Source: Symsagittifera roscoffensis
Lineage: Eukaryota; Xenacoelomorpha; Acoela; Convolutidae
Assembly (NCBI RefSeq): GCF_963678635.1
Contig: NC_087068.1
Span: 41,875,649-41,939,648, forward strand
DNA: 64,000 bases
Direction: 5' to 3'
Part shown: piece by piece, positions 63,101 through 64,000 of the stretch
Layout of the letters: each line of letters starts with the position of its first letter
Position numbering within the stretch: position 1 is the first letter of the stretch
Translations under genes and position numbers: made by a program
Notes under the pieces: model-generated
What the model saw: only the letters and a program-made list of their open reading frames with translations
The model's database searches: none
What the model was told of the DNA's origin: nothing

Positions 63101-64000
63101 GAACAAGTTCCCAATCTGACATACGAAAATAGCCGCAAGAAAAAATATGCTAAACAATTCAATAGACTGATAATCGACGACGAAGTACTGTATCGAAACT
63201 TCTACGATGACACGGGACACGTAAAACATAAGCAATACTGCCTACCAAAACATCTTTGGAATGAGGTCGTGTACCGACTACACAACTCGCGAACCGGTGG
63301 ACATCTGGGAATGACAAGGACCACAGAAGAGTTCAGAAAACGATTCTACCTTCCAGGATTCACCGAATTTTTAACTAACACAATCAAAAATTGCTTAACA
63401 TGCTTGCAACTCAAAAGAGCATCTGCAAAACATCAAATTCCGCCATTGCAACCAATCTCGTCATTGCAATGTTTTCCTGGAGACATGATGCAAATCGATA
63501 TCGTTGGACCACTGAAGTCACCAGTGTACAAATTTGTATTAACTGGAATCGATGTCTTCTCGAAATACTTGTTTGCAGCACCATTGACAAACGCTAGCGC
63601 TGATACAGTAGCAAGGGAACTCACGAAAATATTTTTCATGCACAGCTACATACCGAAAAAGATCATAGCAGATCTCGGAACGACATTCACGTCAGAACTA
63701 ATGCATGAATTGACAACTCTATTAGAAGTTCAAATCAACCACGCAACGCTGAAACATCCACAATCAATTGGTCTTGTCGAGCGATCTCATGGACCTCTAA
63801 AAAGGATCTTGAAGCTGAATACTAATGAACAATGGTCAGACTGGCACAAATATGTCCCATTGGCAACATTCATTCACAATACGTCGTACTCTTCATCAAT
63901 TGGATGCTGCCCTAGCTCCATTTTTCATGGAAGAGAACCAACAAAACCACTTGATCTGCGCTTTTCGACGAAAGCAATGGAATCAGTAACAGCAGAATCA
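60104..64000 (+). CDS. pol: Pol polyprotein of the Gypsy element (3' end outside window)
   Basis: One frame, -1 to gag, open from the frameshift site to base 64,000 (about 1300 codons read through with no stop). Protease: DTGA at 60,284-60,295. Reverse transcriptase: motif A aspartate 61,667-61,669 (TKLDCSQAYH), catalytic FMDD at 61,859-61,870. RNase H: Asp 62,315, Glu 62,465, Asp 62,546 and Asp 62,675. Integrase: zinc-binding H at 63,281 and 63,302, C at 63,392 and 63,401; catalytic Asp 63,497, Asp 63,671 and Glu 63,779, with 35 residues between the last two (D,D-35-E). All catalytic residues are present. Domain order is Gypsy/Ty3. An envelope gene, if any, would lie beyond the window. Confidence 0.96.

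Larger units (their letters stand above)
57737..64000 (+). mobile_element. Gypsy/Ty3 LTR retrotransposon, 5' part to integrase (continues past the window)
   Basis: Left edge set by the break in a satellite monomer at 57,734-57,736 and a TGTGAC start. It has a candidate 5' LTR (57,737-58,175), a primer binding site (tggtgac at 58,176), a 5' leader, gag and pol in one orientation. Pol order is protease, reverse transcriptase, RNase H, integrase, as in Gypsy/Ty3 rather than Copia. Every reading frame segment is open to the last base, so the copy may be young and active. The 3' LTR lies beyond the window. Confidence 0.93.

Overview
This is a stretch of AT-rich nuclear DNA from an animal, most likely an invertebrate. 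The evidence is two spliced genes with clear animal relatives (MCM10 and TBC1D16, both on the minus strand), GT-AG introns of several kilobases, and a dense mix of retrotransposon, Helitron, foldback and satellite sequence. I cannot name the species. No bacterial-type operons, ribosome binding sites, rRNA genes, tRNA genes or CRISPR arrays are visible.

Layout. (1) 1-12.4 kb holds two overlapping, broken copies of an unusual plus-strand coding element that looks richer in G+C than the rest. Its remains encode a coiled-coil gag-like protein, an SGNH/GDSL-hydrolase domain, a second conserved domain (GSND motif), several large unrecognised proteins and a CCCH-type zinc finger. I found no reverse transcriptase, integrase or transposase in it. 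A 308-bp piece of its last ORF is duplicated downstream, fused to an 86-bp repeat. (2) 13.6-31.7 kb is the replication factor MCM10 in seven exons, with matching splice phases, predicting 736 residues. Its introns carry a decayed LINE (15.8-18.9 kb), a small inverted-repeat element, hairpins and a foldback repeat family. (3) 32-36.9 kb is repeats and LINE endonuclease fragments. (4) 34.4-46.5 kb is a satellite of 165-173 bp monomers. Its core is organised into higher-order units of about 1.5 and 1.33 kb, and copies of one transposon-like sequence border two blocks of it. (5) 47-53 kb contains a Helitron helicase remnant, a nearly perfect 200-bp-arm palindrome and a gag remnant. (6) 54.3-55.8 kb is the last coding exon of TBC1D16, a Rab GTPase-activating protein. 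(7) 57.7-64.0 kb is a Gypsy/Ty3 LTR retrotransposon, apparently intact as far as the window reaches. Its gag and pol are linked by a textbook A_AAA_AAC -1 frameshift site directly before the gag stop codon.

How it fits together: the two host genes act independently, one in DNA replication initiation and one in Rab control of membrane traffic. The rest is mobile or repetitive DNA. The Gypsy element is inserted inside a satellite monomer, which gives a base-level estimate of its left edge. The least explained part is the 0.3-12.4 kb element.
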